Source: Lamellibrachia satsuma (lineage: Eukaryota; Annelida; Polychaeta; Sabellida; Siboglinidae). From it: a stretch of 64,000 nucleotides of DNA. Below the pieces are notes generated by a model. It made no database searches. It was not told the origin of the DNA and saw nothing but the letters and a program-made list of their open reading frames with translations. The position numbers were made by a program, and so were the translations under genes. The number at the start of each line of letters is the position of its first letter. The first letter of the stretch is position 1. Positions 15,001 through 25,533 of this stretch are shown in pieces. The stretch is taken from assembly GCA_033239005.1 (NCBI GenBank), contig BSQZ01000005.1:12751501-12815500 (forward strand). Direction: 5' to 3'.

Positions 15001-18000
15001 GTACAAAAAAACTGTGTGGTTGTTCTTTTATTGGCACAATTCACTGATGTCTAATGAGACAAAAGCAAGAGAAACTTACTTGTGAACAAACACCTCCTAA
15101 GGCAGATTGTTGTACTGGATGTGTGTAGTCATTCATTCCAAATTAGGGTTTATTCTACTTGACAGGCGACATTTTCTTGTCGCAGCCAACAAAAACATAT
15201 ACATATCCCAAATGAATATGGAATACAGGTCGAAAAATATAACTGAATTTGGCAAGATATTTATTTAAAAAAAACACATACTGAATTGTTGTGTACAATA
15301 AATAACCCCAAAGTGTGCCAGCCCACATCAACAGAGACAGCATTGGTTATTGTGACAGACTCCCTTATAATTGTATCCCAATGAACAGGCCACCTGATTA
15401 CCACAAACAGCAGGAATCAGCCCAGGGAGCCAGGGATCACAGGCATGTTGTCTGGAGACTGGCAAATAACATCAAAGGCCAGGTTCACAAATGCTATGTC
15501 TGCAAGTCCTTAACAATGACTACTCTGTTGACACCCTACCTCTCAGCCAACATTAAAATCCCCATAATATGTTTTTCATTTCGCAGAAGTCATTTCTCTT
15601 TTTATGTCTATAAAACATGTTCGAAAATATTGCAACTGGTACAGTCACTGTGCTATTTGCTGCTCCGCTTTGTAATGTCGCGTGTGCCTCGTGTAGCAAA
15701 TTTGCATAACTTTTATGAAACACCAACATGGGAACTACCACACCGTGAGAATATTGTGAAAGCTTTACACCTGTGGACATTTAATGAACTTTGCCCTTTT
15801 GAAATGAACCGCGGAGCAACTAGCTGGCAAGATCGAACACTTTCGTTGTTCACGCAGCATGAAAAGGGTGATAAAAGCTGAAATAACCGTGACTGGGATC
15901 TGATAAAGGCAGCATGGTCTTCAATGCTACCCACATGGAATGTAGCGCCCTCTGTTTGGAATAATACCCCATGAACCACTCATTCTGTAGAATGTCATTC
16001 ATAATTACACACGCAATGGCGGCTTACTGACACAGGCCTAGATAGCATCGCCCGACAGACATTCCAACACTCCTAAACATCAGAATAACAGATCCTCTTT
16101 TGTATGTGGCCCACGAGGACATGCGTCCGTTATCGTGCATGCACGACTTAGCGCACACATTTACATTTATATTTGCAGCATTGTTTAGTAACACCTGACT
16201 AGCACTGTCATGATTGCGACGGATAAACCATGTTGACAGGAATGTTTCACTACACCATGTTAGTTGTGACAGTGTCACAACCAACATGTTAGTTGTGGCA
16301 CTGTTGGTTGTGACACATGTTGGTTGTGACACTGTCACAACCAATATTCAATGTCAGTTTACCCCATATATCAACAGAGGGCAAGACAAGTGTCAACTAG
16401 CGATAGCTGCCCTTCTTTCATGTAATAGTGATGATGCAGTGATGTATACTGTTGTCTACATACAGCCATATACAGTCAAATAACGACCAGGTCTGAATCG
16501 TGACTCTGGGTGTGGCACGAAGTAATCACAACATTAGGTTCTCAATCAAGTTGGGGTGATTCAAACCCTCTTGCTACCTTTCATAGTCAGGACAATTGTA
16601 TTCACTCTATACTGCTGCAGTTAACTGGGTATAGGAATGCGTACTTTGTGTCTACCATATCTAAGGGAGTGGAAGTTGTCATCACATATGTCCGTGCCAA
16701 GGAAACCTTTGGCCTTGAAAGTTGAAAGGATTTAGCTTCAGCTGTTTAGTACAAAATGAGGATTTGGTCCATTCATGAGTACTTTGCTCCAAGTTGTCCA
16801 GTATAAAACTCAACAGCCATTGCTGTCACTTAACCCATCTAAATGTGCATAAAAAGTGGGATTACCTTTGCAAATTGCCATTTTGGAAATGAGATAGCGA
16901 GTTGAGTGAACTGATCAATAGACTGGTTTGGCATCACATCTACATAAATATTATAAATAACTTTGACCTGCACCGGTCGTACACAGCTCTTCTAATTAAT
17001 ACTAATAGAAAATATAATTTCCATCTAATACAGGATATGAACACTGCAGAGAATGTTGACTGTTTGACATGTGACAAGATATGACAGAAAAGCCACAGTG
17101 CTCTGTGTATATATCAGTGACTCAGTGTATTCCTTACATCATGACATAACATTTACTGCCAAGTGCTTAACAGCCATAACCCACATAATTGTACAAGATA
17201 TATGTCAGTATCAACTGGCATATCAGGTTACATGCTGTGTACATGAATCAATAAAATACAGCTCCAAGCCCACACTCACACATACACCATCTGCATTCTT
17301 CATAAGGCCTAGCAAAAGTTCTCTGGCCTGGAATTTCCAAATTCCAGTATTTTTCATGTTGGGAGCTAACTGAGGTGACATATTTACAACCAGTCTGGGT
17401 CTGATCAGCATTCCTTAAGGTGTTCCATCATTAGTAGGCCACAGTGCCTGGTCAGTGGGGCCACTCTTGCTGCATGTGTTTACTCAAGCTGGGTACAGAG
17501 GCTGGACTGTTGTGTCATGAGATGGGACCCATAGTCATACTAGACAGACACACTGTAATAACATATTAATGTGCACATGATCCAGGAATTAGGTGAGTTT
17601 CTGGGTCATTAAACAGCAATGATCACACTGCCTCCAGCAGCGATATGCAGCTAAAGCAGAATACACCAAACCAGTTAAGATGGTTTGTCCAATAACTGTA
17701 AGTTAGGGTTTGAACAGGGAAATATACTAGTCACCAGAGTAATTAGTAAAATATGGCCTGATAATAAATCAATAAAATGCATAAGTGGCATTTTCCTTTA
17801 ACTTGTAATTTATTATGCTAACTTGTAATTTATTATACACCAGATTATATGTTGTGAACATTGCCGAGATAAAACTACAAATAAAAAAATAATAATCTAA
17901 TATGATTAAATATTAATCCAGTATTATCATTATATTGGCATCATTTTCATCCTTTAACCTAAATAACATAGTTTAATCATTAAACATAGTTACACAATTG

Positions 18001-21000
18001 TAAAACTGCAGCATACATATTGAAACATTTTACTGTAGTGTTGTATAATTATAAACAGTGATAATATACGGTTGCATCTGAACAGAAGAACATCTGAACA
18101 GAAGAACATCTGAATAGAACAACATCTGAACAGAACATCTGGCCCTCACCTTACATTTATAGTGATATACCTTCTATGGCAAAGAGTAAACTATACTTAA
18201 AAGAACTGTTTTATTGCAAGATAACATATTTAACATGGTCTTTGCCCTGATTGCAGGGTGGAGATTGACACATCCCAGAGTGACTTAAGGTTTTTAGCCT
18301 AGGGGGTGCATTTCTGTCCCTGATAACAACATTGCTGGAGACCAAAGATATGAGATCAGTGGATGATTAGAATCCACAGCACTCCTCACTCTCTGTCAAG
18401 TAAACATTGATAACAATAACAAGAATTTTGGTTGATAAAACTGTTTTACTGTATACCACACTCTGTGCCAATAAATTACATCAAGATTGGTTTATATGGA
18501 ACCTAAACTTCACATCTGATGAATACATCTTGTGTTTTAAAGTACAACGGCAGCGTTTTATATTCCAAACTTGCTTTTCTGTGTAGTGTTCATTGAATCA
18601 TTTCGGAAGAATTGTTATTTCTGTTCTTGGGTTTTATTTATGTTTTCTGCTATGTACTAGAGAATACTGTAATCTTGTTAATTCGTTCAATCATGCAACA
18701 ACAATGTACCCATACACCAGAGACAAGCTGCATGCATATAACGTGGCCCCAGGTAGATGGTACACAGGCAAACACTTTGAAGTGCCTGTAGCAAAACACT
18801 GCTTAATCTCAGTTGCCCCACTGAGATACCTGAGAGTAACTACATTTGTTGAATGAAGTCTGACTGACTGAAACACAGACCAATACATCCATTTCAGATC
18901 GCAGTCAGAAATGGACATTAGGTCCTAAGTAATTTTGTTGTTGCAGACAAAGTGCATGCTCTGGTGGACAGTGAAGCCACCCACACTAATGCCAGTAGCA
19001 TTCACAAACCTATTTAGGTTGTGAACCTGCTGGGGGGGGCCAGTGGGTGGGCTTCCATCTCCAACAATGGCTTTGTTTAAGAGTAGCAAAACACAAACGA
19101 GTCACGAACACATAGTCCAAGGAAGTGAATCATTCCTGAATGCCTTCATACATTGCTTTTATAAAGCTTCCCAAAGGTTCAACAAAACAGAGGAACACTG
19201 AGTTTAATGGCCCAGAACAGACAGTTGCCAGTGATTTATCTCATGCTCCCACTATCCACGGCTCCCTGCGTCTGTCAGCTAGACAAATAACCCAGAATTG
19301 TGGTTTCCAGACAATGGGGCATTCCAATAAAAGCTGACAGTCGAAACTAACAGTGTCTGACATCAGACTCACAGCACAGCAGAAATGTTTCACAACAAAC
19401 AGAGGCAACAGTTTCAAAAATATACATTATTTTATGTTCTGAGGTTTCAACTCAAACTGTCTCAATCGGTAAATGCAAAATTAGTACAACAAAATGGCAA
19501 ATAATTGAGTTACAATCACTGAATCCAGTTTGGCAGTTATCCGAAGAATAACAAAAACTCAAAACCCACTCTGTTGTCTTGAGGAGCAGTAAATAACTAC
19601 ATTGCTAACAGGACAACTAATCACATTGCAGGGCCTGTGGTACTCTTAAACTATTCTCAAACTACATGAGTCAAAACCCCAGTAATACACACATCAAGAA
19701 ATGCCTACAAATCAATAATCAACAAAAAGAAGAGCCAAATTTGCAGGAAACAGGACTGTCCGAGTGACAGTGGACATCATTTCTGTGTGCCCAGGGAAAT
19801 ATCTCACAGTCAGATGATAGCCCACAGCCTGCAGCAGGAGTTGTAAGAATTGTTTCCTTTCAAAGTTGCACATGCATTGTTTACTCTGCAGGTGTATATT
19901 AACAGTACATTTCTGGGAGTCATATCATTTTTATATGGCTATCATATCTAGGAAACTGGGGTTTTGAGAAATTGTATCAAAACTGGCAAGGAAAATGAAG
20001 AGTATGTACTAGAACCTAAATGAAACATTCTGGTAGTCATTTGCTTTTTATGGAAATTAGAACGTGAAACACATGTATGCAGTTCAGCGTACAAGTTAAC
20101 AATATTGGATTTATCATGACAACTTATTGAACAAAGCTGGTTAGCATAATGTTAAGTTAGTTATCAGTGGGGACATCAAACTCTGGAGATGAACCCCCCC
20201 AGGGGAAGGATGTCTGACAAGGGACAGGTAGACATGAACACCCTTTATCAAGGCTGGCATCTGAGGGGACCAATACACCATGCAATTAGCCTCCAGCAAA
20301 CCTGTAGTCATGCTCAAGAAAATCTCTGATATAATCTTAAGTATCCTGTGTGCTGCTTGTCTCTGATTGGACAACAACAATTTCCCACGTCAAAGCCACG
20401 ACATAATGAACGGATGAATTTCCCTTTCAAAAGAAATCCTAGAAAAAACTTTAACATGCGGGTAACTTTCTTGCTTGAAGCATTATTTATGTTAGTTATC
20501 CTACTAGGGATGAACTTGATTTCCCTAACATTCCTTGTGATTGTGGAACTGAGTTTTTAAGTCTGCTTTAATGCCAGTAAAAGGAAGGCTAAATCTTCGC
20601 TGTAATTATTAACAAGTGCATAGAGGTGGTCCCGGAAATGGAACCAGCGATTTGAAGATTACACTTCCCCATTTTCGACTGGCATTTCCCGAGATTTGCT
20701 GGCTACCCAAAAGGTGTACGATACCATATAATTATGCATCACGTATGCATTTGTTATGATGAACATATCATGTTCGGTGTCAACTGGTGTAGGTGACTTG
20801 ATTATTTTGTGCTGCATAATATATACAAAGGCAGAGGTTGTCATTACAATTTTTTACATATGGTGATGTTTGGATTTCTTAGTATGAAATAAAATTGGAA
20901 GAAAGATTGTAATAAACCTAGAAACCACTAAATAAATATAAGAAACATAAACTTTTGTTGAAATGAGATACTTGGTGCATTAACTAGGTCTTGATTACAC

Positions 21001-22724
21001 CAACTCAGAGTGCACACATACATATACTTGTTTTCTTGGTTGTACAACATGTACTTGCTCTGAGATTGTGTACATGTAAAACTCAAGTACATTTTAAGTA
21101 CAGTTCAAAGTAAGTTGTTTTTCTCTATTTTCATGAAAGCATGTTACCTACACCTAGTCAGGAATCAGGGTAACAGTGTTATAAACCAAGCAGTGTGTGC
21201 AAGCTTGACCGATAGAGGGCCGGACTGCCAATCGACAGGACTACCTATGGCCATTTCAAAACTTGGGCAATTTTGTTCACTACACTTTGTGCCTTTCGGA
21301 TGACACTAATAAGTCTTTGGTCCTTTCTACTTGGTGTCTATGTCAGGAGATGTTAACAATCCCTTCTTCTTCCCCTTGTTTCCTTGCGGGCAGGGTCCAA
21401 GTCACTTGATTGCTTCTTCCACTTTCATTGTTAATGTTCTCCATTTCCCTCTGTCTTCTGCGGTGGTCTTCCACTCTTGGTTGTTCGTACCTGCCCTTTC
21501 AAGATCTCGTTTGACACAGTCTTTCCATCGCAGCTTTGTTCTTCCTCTTCTTCTTTTGCCACCCTCTTCTGCTTTCCATGCTCTTTTTTAGTCTTCACCC
21601 ATTCTTTGCACATGTCCTGCCCATCTAATTCTGCTTCCGGCTACTTTCATCTTTAGATGTTTTTTCATGCCAATCTCTTCTTTCAATTCCTTCATCTTTC
21701 TTCTAGGGTTACTTTGCATATTCTTCAGACCCAGTTGTTTTCTGCTATCTGCTTCTTCTCCTCCTGTTAATGATCCCACAAGGGGTAAATGTGTAACCTG
21801 TTGTGGACTCATAGAGTGGTGGTTTCTATTTTTATCCCACCATGTATGTATGTATGTATGTACGTATGTATGTATGTATGTGTAGCCCACCGTTATCAAA
21901 TATCTGTCAATTCCATTTTTAAACATATTCACACTAGATGGACAAGGCTGTTATACTGTAGACAAATGTCTTTGGTTGTCATGAATCTTGTAATATTTTA
22001 TAAAGTACTATAGCGTAGCATCATACCTTTACTTCTCTGATGTAACAATCAGCATGAAACTGTCATGTTGTTACTGGTCTTAAAAACCCTTCACATTTAC
22101 TAGTCTACCAAATATCAGCATTTTACTGTCCGTTGCAATAAATACATAATAGTTTTAATACCTTGTTAACCCAAAAAGCTTATTCTTTCATCAGTCCTCG
22201 ATATGATTGTTTGCACTGGAGTATGTATATCAGCTGTCGCTGACTCAGTCTTCCTTTGTAAAATAACGCCAGATAAAATAAAGGGTAAAATAATTGTCAT
22301 TATCCACATCCACACTAGCTGTCAATGATAATGTCAATAAACACTGATCTTTTATCCCATATATAAATGTGTGCCCCATTGTTGGTTCATAGAGCAGTAG
22401 ACTGACTAGTATATAACGGCAAACCTACGAACATTAACCTGAGTCTGTGCCCCCTGCCCCCCCCTCCGGACGCCCATGTACCCTACGACTGACTGCACTG
22501 TATTATGTATAGACATAGTATAGCTATCAAGGCAATGACAGGTGCCTGGGCCCAGGTCTGTCTGGAGAAATCGATGAACGTGTAAAACATGGCATAAATA
22601 TGAAGTAGAAGCCCTCACATACCTGCTGCCATCGGTCTTCCAGCGAGGGTTGCGACGAAAAATAGCCGGTGTCGTGAACGACTTGCAATTCACGAAAAAT
22701 ATTTCCACTAGGTAGAAACGACAT
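2380..22724 (-). CDS. KLF6/7: KLF6/KLF7-type Kruppel-like transcription factor, 5' part (exons 1-2)
   Basis: Gene model from two exons, join 22,724-22,623 and 3,052-2,380, minus strand; the 3' end is outside the window. The product is a nuclear DNA-binding transcription factor of the Kruppel-like family, expected to bind GC/CACCC boxes. The first 34 residues carry the KLF6/7 signature ([15 protein letters not shown], then SLEDRWQQ), and exon 2 continues with [13 protein letters not shown]. In vertebrate KLF6/KLF7 and Drosophila luna the same acidic amino-terminal activation segment occurs, and the exon break falls after the same WQQ. A Ser/Pro-rich middle (residues about 65-160) and the start of the three-finger array (C235, C240, H253, H257) follow. 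Both splice junctions read in phase with consensus GT-AG. The fragment encodes 258 complete residues. Whether it is the KLF6 or KLF7 orthologue is not meaningful in an invertebrate, where one gene is usual. Confidence 0.94.
3468..3692. repeat. 52-bp tandem repeat, about 4-5 copies
   Basis: The unit contains TACACCACTGACATTCACTG followed by AAGTACCATCCTAGATAGATATCAACTGTTGG. The spacing of TACACCACTG is 52 bp between 3,521, 3,573 and 3,625. The first and last copies are degenerate. Confidence 0.85.
3808..3866. repeat. CACAC/ACCAC simple repeat
   Basis: Runs of CCACACCACACC are broken by GGTGACACC. This is low-complexity sequence in KLF6/7 intron 1. Confidence 0.7.
4366..4482. repeat. Short minisatellite, GGGTCACTGACACCTCTGACACTGG type
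   Basis: About four to five imperfect units of 25-30 bp carry CACTGACACCTCTGACACTGGGG. The stop-free minus frames across it are repeat artefacts. Confidence 0.8.
4728..4956. repeat. 31-bp minisatellite, about 7 copies
   Basis: The unit is GGCATAACTGGTACTTCATC plus CTGGTTTCCTT. Seven nearly identical copies are present, one shortened by a base. Confidence 0.9.
7497..7700 (+). repeat. G-rich minisatellite with G-quadruplex potential
   Basis: The units are about 19-30 bp, of the type GTGCAGTGGGGGGTTGGG. The plus strand carries more than ten runs of four to six G separated by short loops, so quadruplex-forming patterns are dense. The Pro/His-rich frame on the other strand is an artefact. Confidence 0.8.
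8455..9290. repeat. 49-bp AT-rich minisatellite, about 17 copies
   Basis: The unit holds CCATACCAATACCATGCCAG, GCTTTGGTGGAATATATAAA and TATATGTGT. The spacing of ACCAATACC is 49 bp (8,592, 8,641, 8,690). Every third unit on the right carries the same variant (ATGATAGGCTTTGATGG), a sign of higher-order copying of about 147 bp. Long frames on the minus strand (up to 273 codons) are artefacts of the array. Confidence 0.92.
9592..9900. repeat. ACAACATACTG / ACACACTGA simple minisatellite
   Basis: Units of about 10-12 bp (GACAACATACT, GAACACACA, GACAACACAC) alternate in nested larger blocks. The Cys/Val-rich frames on the minus strand are artefacts. Confidence 0.88.
10240..10288. repeat. 9-bp repeat ATGAACATT, 5 copies
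   Basis: Five consecutive copies of a nonamer are followed by a GA-rich run at 10,321-10,334. Confidence 0.85.
11450..11912. repeat. About 66-bp tandem repeat passing into a shorter repeat
   Basis: GACATCACAGTAAGACTTGG recurs at 11,471, 11,538, 11,602, 11,669 and 11,735, a spacing of 64-67 bp. From 11,801 on only the short part GACATCACAGGTGTACCAGT is repeated (about 28-33 bp), so the array shows two nested periods. Confidence 0.88.
12545..12835. repeat. Degenerate minisatellite, TCCCTGGATGTCTGGTGACA type
   Basis: About eight imperfect copies of a 35-45 bp unit with core CCCTGGATGTCTGGTGACAC. Variants have lost or gained a GTCAGTGTCA tail. Confidence 0.82.
13003..13078. repeat. (CAAA)n microsatellite
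   Basis: About 18 uninterrupted tetranucleotides of AAAC/CAAA. Confidence 0.97.
16255..16346. repeat. Cluster of perfect short palindromes with TGTGACA arms
   Basis: Two odd-centred palindromes, 16,263-16,281 (19 bp) and 16,321-16,343 (23 bp), share arms GTTGTGACA / TGTCACAAC. Further single copies of GTTGGTTGTGACAC lie between them. They sit about 60 bp apart in KLF6/7 intron 1. Function is unknown; they could be a local tandem duplication or paired protein-binding sites. Confidence 0.7.
18083..18142. repeat. Short tandem repeat ACATCTGAACAGAAGA
   Basis: Four imperfect copies of a 14-16 bp unit. Confidence 0.75.
21196..21350 (+). mobile_element. Possible tRNA-derived SINE fragment
   Basis: GACCGATAGAGGGCCGGACT followed by GCCAATCGACAGGACTACC resembles the A-box and anticodon-arm part of tRNA-derived SINE heads. 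About 60 bp downstream, CTTTCGGATGACACTAATAA and GTCTTTGGTCC resemble the conserved 3' body found in many invertebrate SINEs. No clear B box is present and no flanking duplication was identified, so this is a tentative call from memory of the motif. Confidence 0.35.
21356..21835 (-). mobile_element. 3' end of a non-LTR retrotransposon
   Basis: On the minus strand two frames give the typical carboxy terminus of a non-LTR reverse transcriptase. The first contains [11 protein letters not shown]. The second, after a frameshift near 21,590, contains [17 protein letters not shown]. Only the last part of the open reading frame remains, so the copy is 5'-truncated and inactive. It lies inside KLF6/7 intron 1. 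Confidence 0.75.
21840..21884. repeat. (TATG)n microsatellite
   Basis: About ten copies of TATG with one TACG variant, sandwiched between two non-LTR fragments. Confidence 0.95.
21882..21940 (-). mobile_element. Tiny CR1-type 3' fragment
   Basis: The minus-strand translation [17 protein letters not shown] is the carboxy-terminal end of the CR1-like element seen intact at 59,500-59,560 (NMFKNRIDRYMIRAGYT). Only about 55 bp remain, joined directly to the TATG microsatellite. Confidence 0.7.
22623..22724 (-). CDS. KLF6/7: KLF6/7 exon 1 (34 codons)
   Basis: The ATG at 22,724 has A at -3 and begins [14 protein letters not shown]. The exon ends CAG/GTATGTGAG with the donor GT at 22,622-22,621, in phase 0, giving exactly 34 codons ending in WQQ. 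The reading frame that continues beyond the donor no longer resembles KLFs, which supports the splice. The length and boundary agree with the first coding exon of KLF6/7 genes as I recall it. Confidence 0.93.
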
Positions 22725-23240
22725 GATGCCAGCAGTGACGCCGGTGTGATCCTCGCTAGCCTGGCGTCGACGGTCCTGTCACAGTCGTGGCAGCGTATCG
22801 CTACCCGCATTCACGCACGACATGTGTTTACGTATGATGCACACGTCCATATACACTGATGTCACCACAGGCGATGTCACATGCATGAACCCGTATCATT
22901 GTAACGCTCAACACTGCGGAAGTCGAACTGTAGCAGTATTGCTATGCATATATTACCGTGACCACTCTCGTTTGTCGAGGCCGCCGCGATTGGCCAATCA
23001 CACGGCAGGTTACATTTATAAGATGTTGACGGGCTGGTTCGCAGCCCCTCCACTAGGCGGAAAACGTATGTTTGAGACACATAATTATGTGGGGGAGAAT
23101 CAGCGGCAACAAATGTTCGTATTTGACTATCAGGTTAAAAAAATTGCTAAATAGTGTGTTGCGCTAACAAAGTCGTGCGATCGCAGCTCCTCCGAAACTG
23201 TGCCCTGTCCCAAATGAGAAATGTCTCATTACACCCATGC
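22725..23240 (-). promoter_or_regulatory. Probable KLF6/7 promoter / 5' UTR region
   Basis: The sequence just upstream of the KLF6/7 start codon is richer in CpG than the surrounding AT-rich DNA. It carries a perfect double CCAAT element (ATTGGCCAAT, 22,989-22,998) and a TATA-like TTTATAAG at 23,014-23,021. The relative order of CCAAT and TATA fits the plus strand as well as the minus strand, so the transcription start is not defined. The call rests mainly on position. Confidence 0.4.
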
Positions 23241-23455
23241 CCGATAGGTGTCAGCACTTTATTTCGTGCAGATTCGTTCAACGACCCTGGAAGACTGGAC
23301 ACGAGTCTGCATGGCTATTAGCCTTTTTCTTTTTCGTTATCAAATTTGCAATGTAAAAACGAAAATGGTACACAATATTGGTTTTTAGTTGTTACATTTG
23401 CCATAGGAAAAACGAAAAACGAATACAAACTGCAACTGCATGATGTGCGGTTTTA

Positions 23456-23590
23456 GTACATGTATGCATGCATGCATGCATGCATGCATGCATGCATGCA
23501 TGCATCTACCCACCCATCCATCCATCCATCCATCCATCCATACATACATACATACATACATACATACATACATACATACATACATACATT
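23456..23590. repeat. Compound microsatellite (ATGC)n(CATC)n(CATA)n
   Basis: Three tetranucleotide blocks follow without interruption: about 10 ATGC, 5-6 CATC and about 15 CATA. They are followed by a GT/GC-rich run to 23,640. The Met/His/Ile-rich frames on both strands are artefacts. Confidence 0.96.
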
Positions 23591-23646
23591 CGCAAGGATG
23601 TGTGTGTATGTGTGTGCGTGTGCATGCGCATGCGCGTGTATGGGTA

Positions 23647-23812
23647 ACAGTTAACTTCTACAGTTTATCCGATGCAATTCGAATTAACTTTAAACTTTGA
23701 TTATATTGACACAACTGTCTAACTGAAAAAGTTCAATCAGGCACAACATGTTTTGTGTAGATTCTCGTCAATGACGCCTGTTGGCTGATGGCGCTACAAG
23801 GGGACGCCTAGG
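23647..23812 (+). repeat. Dispersed repeat, copy 1
   Basis: The sequence around GATGCAATTCGAATTAACTT, TTGATTATATTGACACAA and AATGACGCCTGTTGGCTGAT is closely similar, in the same order, to 45,288-45,415. The similarity spans about 130 bp with a few indels. No coding capacity or terminal structure is visible. It is probably a short non-autonomous transposon or SINE fragment. Confidence 0.65.
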
Positions 23813-23910
23813 GGAAGGTTGGGACCCATGATCATAGCTTTGTTCCACCCCTTGTAACTTCGTTAATAACGATCAGTTGATCCAGCTGTCGAGTTTTATA
23901 GATGCACGTC

Positions 23911-23975
23911 CTGCTACCTACGACGTCACGTTCTGCTACCTACGACGTCACGTCATGCTACCTACGACGTTACGG
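23911..23975. promoter_or_regulatory. Three tandem CRE-like units
   Basis: Three adjacent 20-22 bp copies of CTGCTACCTACGACGTCACG (the third with GACGTTACG) each contain GACGTCA, one base from the palindromic CREB/ATF site TGACGTCA. They lie about 1.2 kb upstream of the KLF6/7 start codon. Regulatory use is inferred from the motif only. Confidence 0.45.
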
Positions 23976-25533
23976 CCTTTTGACTAATGGCAGATGACAA
24001 AAGGCGCGCAAAATCTCGAAGGTGTGTGTTTTTACCTATAGAATATTTTTGAGTAAATCTAGCGTGCTTTGTTGTTTTCGTTCTAGGTTTACTATACGTA
24101 GTGCAATGTTATCAATACTAATATATTGTCAATAACGGATAGTAGTTATGTAAATGCCTGAAACCTATTTTGCCACAATCTGGTCTACTGTTTAGTAAAA
24201 CTCATTTTGTGTGTATAATTGTGATCAGGCACCCATGAGCCGGGATACATGGGTCCCCGTATTGACTGGCGCAACATTCTCCCATATTTGTTTGTGTTAA
24301 ATATGGCATTCTGAAATTGTGTGATCCATTAGGGTTAGTGTATAGTTTAGGGCCAATATGGGAGCGGTCGTTATTTATCACGCTCAACTGTAAAAAAATA
24401 TTATTGGCAAACCTATGGCTATGTTCAGAGGTGTTAGTGTGTCAGCGCTTACAGGTCGCCGGCATGGCTACAATCACGCGGAATCGGCCAGCAGTGAAGA
24501 GGATGTGTTCCCTGAAGAAAAGATGAAGGACAAAACACTTGAAATGGTGTAATTTGGGACACCCAAAATCTGGTTTTAAGCGAGTTATGGCCTAATGTAA
24601 TCAACCCAAAATTCAGACGTGAGACATCGGACGAATTGTCCGTATACAATAGCGATTTTTTTTGTATTCGTCACATAAGTATAACTTCGAATGTCAAATT
24701 TACAGTAGACGAGGTGCAATTACTTTTGAGTCTAGAGTTTCGGCAAAACGCAACGGATTTTGTTTCATTTACACCTGTCGGTAGGCCTGTTCCAACGAAG
24801 ATACATACACCATAGAAAGAGGAACTGTTTGACATAACTAATTGACGTTGTATACTTATATTACAAACCCAAAAATGTAAATGTAGTGAATGGCACATCC
24901 GCCTTTTATGCCAAAGTTCTGAATTCAAGACGCCAACTGGACATGGTAGATGTGGTGTATAAACCTGGCTCTCAACATTGTTGACTGTGTGGCCCTCGTA
25001 ACTCGACGATCGCGTTAATTTCGATCCCGTCTCAATTTGGGACGTTAAAGAATCACTGAGGTCAGATTGACGATAAAATTCTGAAAAGGCTAACTAGTTA
25101 AATGAGACCTCAAAAAAACTAACATTCTAACCATAATATAATTATAAATACTATAGTCAGTTAATAGAATGTTTCCGGGTGCTGGAAACAACTAGATACT
25201 AGAAACTGTTTGTATCAGCTGTAATAATATGAAGACACACCGAAGTCGTGGTTAACTTGCAACGAACATGATTATGTTTATTGAAGCACGCCGCTTCGTA
25301 CTCTCGAGTTTCACGCAACACTCACGGCCTGTTTACTCACAAGTCCGTAGCATGTATCATTGGCCAAAGTAATATAATGTAGTCCAGAACATTACTTCAG
25401 CTATGTCTTAATAACTGTAGTTCATCAGCAGATCTGTTAATCATTACACAACAAGCTTAACTACTCGTTGGTTTTTCCATTGTGATAATATTAGCACTAC
25501 TGATTTGAGTCACGCTGGTTATTTATACAGTAG
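23976..25533. other. Intergenic, no gene seen
   Basis: Only short unsupported frames are present. I see no element or RNA gene in this stretch. Confidence 0.6.

Larger units (their letters stand above)
3053..22622 (-). other. KLF6/7 intron 1 (19.6 kb)
   Basis: This intron runs from donor GTATGTGAG at 22,622 to acceptor CTTTCAG at 3,053. Its content is listed separately where something is visible: minisatellites, microsatellites, a palindrome cluster, a non-LTR 3' end and a SINE-like piece. The stretches 4,955-7,490, 9,905-11,450, 13,080-16,250, 16,350-18,080, 18,140-21,190 and 21,940-22,620 show no coding frame, RNA gene or clear element that I can support. The longer frames there (for example 188 codons at 15,315-15,881) have no recognisable domains. 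Confidence 0.85.

Noticed and set aside
15315..15881. 188-codon plus frame in KLF6/7 intron 1
   Set aside because: No domain or transposon similarity, frames of comparable size overlap on the minus strand, and no splice or promoter context supports it.
22406..22810. 134-codon minus frame overlapping KLF6/7 exon 1
   Set aside because: It is in a different frame from the conserved [14 protein letters not shown] sequence and has no recognisable motif.
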